The translations under genes were made by a program, and so were the position numbers. From the NCBI GenBank assembly GCA_023415835.1, contig JAEZJK010000108.1, positions 1 through 8,709 of the forward strand: DNA of 8,709 bases, in the 5' to 3' direction. This document shows, in pieces, positions 6,614 to 8,709 of this stretch. This stretch comes from Bacillota bacterium. GTDB lineage: Bacteria; Bacillota; UBA4882; UBA8346. Positions within the stretch are counted from its first letter, which is position 1. Each line of letters begins with the position of its first letter. The notes under the pieces are model-generated. The model saw only the letters and a list, made by a program, of their open reading frames with translations, was not told where the DNA came from and made no database searches.

Positions 6614-6678
6614 TAATAACCTCAATTTTATCATTTAAACCGATCTATCGTCGCCTTAAGAACCGGCTTTCGAAATCA

Positions 6679-6706
6679 ATTATAACGTATTCATCAATTT
6701 TTGCAA
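6679..6706 (-). promoter_or_regulatory. Promoter of the flippase-like gene
   Basis: On the minus strand TTGCAA (6706-6701) and a consensus TATAAT (6684-6679) are 16 bases apart, a good sigmaA-type promoter. Transcription would start near 6672, giving a leader of about 60 nt to the ATG at 6613. Confidence 0.7.
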
Positions 6707-6762
6707 CTCGCCGGATTTTCATCCTTTCATGCGCCCGGTTCACCGGGGTGGAAGGCTACTTG

Positions 6763-6802
6763 TTGATCCACGTCAATGTTTTTATTGATTTGCGTGGGTC
6801 AA
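6763..6802. repeat. Inverted repeat in the flippase-nucleotidase gap
   Basis: TTGATCCACG (6763-6772) pairs with CGTGGGTCAA (6793-6802) with one T-G pair, and the inner TCAAT/ATTGA (6773-6777/6784-6788) extends the stem. There is no T-run, so a simple terminator is unlikely. It lies upstream of the flippase promoter. Apart from this and the nucleotidase terminator, the 6707-6904 gap holds no gene I can support. Confidence 0.5.
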
Positions 6803-6857
6803 TTGGAATTGACTTGGATGACTTTCTTGAAAAGACAAACACCATTCAAAGAATGCC

Positions 6858-6888
6858 AAAAAAAAATGCCCGGGATCATTCCCGGGCA
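6858..6888 (-). terminator. Strong rho-independent terminator of the nucleotidase gene
   Basis: On the minus strand TGCCCGGGA (6888-6880) and TCCCGGGCA (6875-6867) form a perfect 9-bp stem with a 4-nt loop, followed by nine T (6866-6858). It lies about 15 nt past the stop codon. Confidence 0.92.
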
Positions 6889-6904
6889 GGCAGTTTAACC
6901 TAAC

Positions 6905-8536
6905 CTAAGCGGCATTCCGGTTAAACCAATTCTTTAATTGAGACACCGGTGCGCTTTGAATAAACCTAATCCTATTTTTTAGCTCAGGTTTAATCTTTCC
7001 GCCAAGGTAAATTAGATACCCAATACAGGCATCGCGTTGAAACATCGAGGTATCGTACCGATCAACCGCTTTCACAAAGGCTTGATAACCATCCCCGCCA
7101 ATTGCCATAAATGAGTTAGTGGCAATCCGATAAATCCTCTCCGGATCGATTGGTTTCCCTTTGATCAGGATGTCTTCACATTTACCGGTAGTGGTGTTGA
7201 TCGAAAAACTAACTCCCTCCGAAACTTGAGGAAAAGCTCCTTTCCCCGGTGTAGTGGCGATAAAATCAAATAACGGGGTTAGTTCGGATCCTTTGATAGT
7301 TACTACCACTACTGAATTGTCAAAGGGCAGTATTTCATAAATTGTTCTTTTTGTGATTGTTCCCGCGGGTAAATCAGCCCGGATTCCTCCGCCGTTTTGA
7401 ATTGCAAAATCGGTGTTGAGGTCCCTGGTCTGCCAAAGCATCGAATCCGCCACCAGGTTGCCTAGGGCCGTTTCTTCTTTCCTCACGGCGCCCTGGGGAA
7501 ACAGCGCTTCGGCAGTTCCGATGACTTCGGAGAGGATCTGATCCACTTTTTCGGTATAGGGTTTCAAAAGGTTTAACAACGCTTGATCTTCTTTGATTTC
7601 AGCGCCGCTAAACCTTAATTCGGAGCTGCCATCCGCTTTTTTTACCCTTTCTTTCAGGTTTACCGGTATCGGTTCCCATTTAAACCCGGTGACTTTTTTA
7701 TTTTCGACAGACATTACACCTTTTCCAAGGTAAAGTCCCCAACATTTTACTTGAACAATCGGGATATTATTAATGAAAAGAGGTTCATCTATTTGAGTAT
7801 GCGAATGCCCGTCCACAATGAGATCGATTCCGGGGACCATTTTAGCCAGTTTCTTGGAACCAGTTTCATCGGTAGCGTCAATTCCCATATGAACCAGAGC
7901 AATTACAATATCCGCCTTTTTACGGAGCATTGGCACAAGCGCTTGAGCAACCTTCACTTCATCTTCAAAAATCAGGTTTTTAATATTTTCCGGATTTGCT
8001 ACAATTTCTGAAGTTTTAGTAGTTAAACCAAAGATGGCTACTTTAAATCCTTTATATTTTTTGATGATATAAGGTTTAGCAATGTATTTACCGGCCGCGT
8101 TTTTAACATTTGCGGAGAGAAATGGGAACTTGGCAATTTTCATTTGGTTGGCCAGTGTTTCGAAGGAATTGTCAAATTCGTGATTTCCTAGGGTTACTGC
8201 GTCATATCCAATATAGTTATATCCGATCAGATCCGGTTCGGCTTTGAAAAAGTTGGATTCGGGACGGCCGGTATTAAAATCTCCTGCGTCAAGCAATAGT
8301 ACGTTTTGATATTGATCCCGGATTTGCTGTACTAGGGTAGCCCGGGCTGGTAAACCGCCAACATCGGGAGCGGGGGTGTCAAAAAACTTCAACGGATGGC
8401 CATGGGTGTCGTTGGTATGTAAAATTACCAATTCAACCTTATCTGGCTTTTCAGCCCCAACAACCGCTAATGCCATAGCCAAAACTAAAAACAGCGCCCA
8501 ACATATAAGGCCAGCCCTAGAATTAAAAAACCTCAT
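6905..8536 (-). CDS. Secreted 5'-nucleotidase / UDP-sugar hydrolase (UshA/YfkN-like metallophosphoesterase)
   Basis: This exported enzyme hydrolyses nucleoside 5'-phosphates and probably nucleotide sugars or cyclic nucleotides outside the membrane, allowing phosphate and nucleoside uptake. Counting from the TTG at 8539, a Sec signal peptide spans residues 1-29 (hydrophobic ICWALFLVLAMALAVVGA). The N-terminal calcineurin-like domain has the full dimetal set: D44 and H46 (HTNDTHG), D87 (DAGDF), N119-H120 (LGNHEFD), H217 (VHMG), H245 and H247 (DGHSH). The C-terminal 5'-nucleotidase domain has GNLVADSM, NGGGIR (382-387), EILPFDN and GGDGY (481-485), which form the nucleotide pocket. No LPXTG or membrane anchor is seen at the C-terminus. 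ATG 8536 is preferred over the adjoining TTG at 8539 because AGGAGG lies seven bases upstream. A MITE-like element lies 50 bp upstream. Confidence 0.95.
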   Translation of the reverse strand: MRFFNSRAGLICWALFLVLAMALAVVGAEKPDKVELVILHTNDTHGHPLKFFDTPAPDVGGLPARATLVQQIRDQYQNVLLLDAGDFNTGRPESNFFKAEPDLIGYNYIGYDAVTLGNHEFDNSFETLANQMKIAKFPFLSANVKNAAGKYIAKPYIIKKYKGFKVAIFGLTTKTSEIVANPENIKNLIFEDEVKVAQALVPMLRKKADIVIALVHMGIDATDETGSKKLAKMVPGIDLIVDGHSHTQIDEPLFINNIPIVQVKCWGLYLGKGVMSVENKKVTGFKWEPIPVNLKERVKKADGSSELRFSGAEIKEDQALLNLLKPYTEKVDQILSEVIGTAEALFPQGAVRKEETALGNLVADSMLWQTRDLNTDFAIQNGGGIRADLPAGTITKRTIYEILPFDNSVVVVTIKGSELTPLFDFIATTPGKGAFPQVSEGVSFSINTTTGKCEDILIKGKPIDPERIYRIATNSFMAIGGDGYQAFVKAVDRYDTSMFQRDACIGYLIYLGGKIKPELKNRIRFIQSAPVSQLKNWFNRNAA

Positions 8537-8582
8537 CAAATCGCCTCCTGATAATTATTTAGAATTAATACCGCCTTTTTCC

Positions 8583-8708
8583 AGGTTAGGCGGTTTCATA
8601 ATTCCTTTTTTCTGGCTTCGCATACAATATATTGATAGACTAAAATAAAACCTACACTATATATTGCATGCGAAGATAAATTTTTGTAATTATGAAACTC
8701 GCTCAGGT
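8583..8708 (-). mobile_element. 118-bp MITE-like element, copy 2, with AGGT target duplication
   Basis: The element spans 8587-8704 between AGGT repeats (8583-8586 and 8705-8708). Relative to copy 1 at 1031-1148 it is inverted: TAGGCGGTTTCAT comes first and the complement of GAGCGAGTTTCAT last. The layout is identical in length to copy 1: 29-nt outer segment, 17-nt arm (8616-8632), 26-nt loop (8633-8658), 17-nt arm (8659-8675), 29-nt outer segment. The inner stem pairs at 16 of 17 positions, the exception being A-C on the plus strand, that is G-U in minus-strand RNA. It carries no gene. It sits in the upstream region of the nucleotidase gene and may have displaced or supplied its promoter, which I cannot otherwise find. 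Confidence 0.8.
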
Positions 8709-8709
8709 A

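Noticed and set aside
7751..8648. Plus-strand frames opposite the nucleotidase gene
   Set aside because: They are antisense to a conserved two-domain enzyme with all metal ligands; no ribosome sites.

Overview
The window looks like a piece of a moderately AT-rich bacterial chromosome, probably a Gram-positive anaerobe of the Bacillota type. This is inferred from strong AGGAGG-like ribosome binding sites, frequent TTG/GTG starts, sigmaA-type promoters, U-tailed terminators, and a short archaeal/thermophile-type S-adenosylhomocysteine hydrolase. No rRNA or other marker gene is present, so the assignment is tentative.

Layout. (1) 1-532, minus: N-terminal part of an MFS transporter that runs off the left edge. 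(2) 533-978: AT-rich intergenic DNA with the MFS promoter. (3) 979-2826, plus: a gene for an exported ankyrin-repeat protein whose signal-peptide start (979-1032) is cut from the ankyrin body (open from 1150) by a 118-bp mobile-type element. (4) 2827-3156: terminator plus a 162-bp imperfect inverted repeat. (5) 3157-3590, minus: a hicBA toxin-antitoxin pair with its own promoter. (6) 3591-3946: hic promoter, ahcY terminator and an 18-bp tandem repeat. (7) 3947-5203, minus: ahcY. (8) 5315-6613, minus: a polysaccharide flippase-like membrane protein. (9) 6905-8536, minus: a secreted 5'-nucleotidase/UDP-sugar hydrolase with a strong terminator. (10) 8587-8704: a second 118-bp element, in the opposite orientation, just upstream of the nucleotidase gene.

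The genes are mostly single transcription units, so I see no operon-level pathway apart from hicBA. A loose theme is nucleoside metabolism: AhcY makes adenosine and homocysteine inside the cell, and the nucleotidase makes nucleosides outside it.

The most notable signal is the pair of 118-bp elements. They share length, 13-bp terminal repeats, 4-bp target duplications and a 29-17-26-17-29 architecture. Their inner 17-bp stems differ by coordinated changes in both arms, and the inner hairpin is flipped relative to the element ends. This looks like a non-autonomous, structure-conserving transposable element family; one copy has broken the ankyrin gene.
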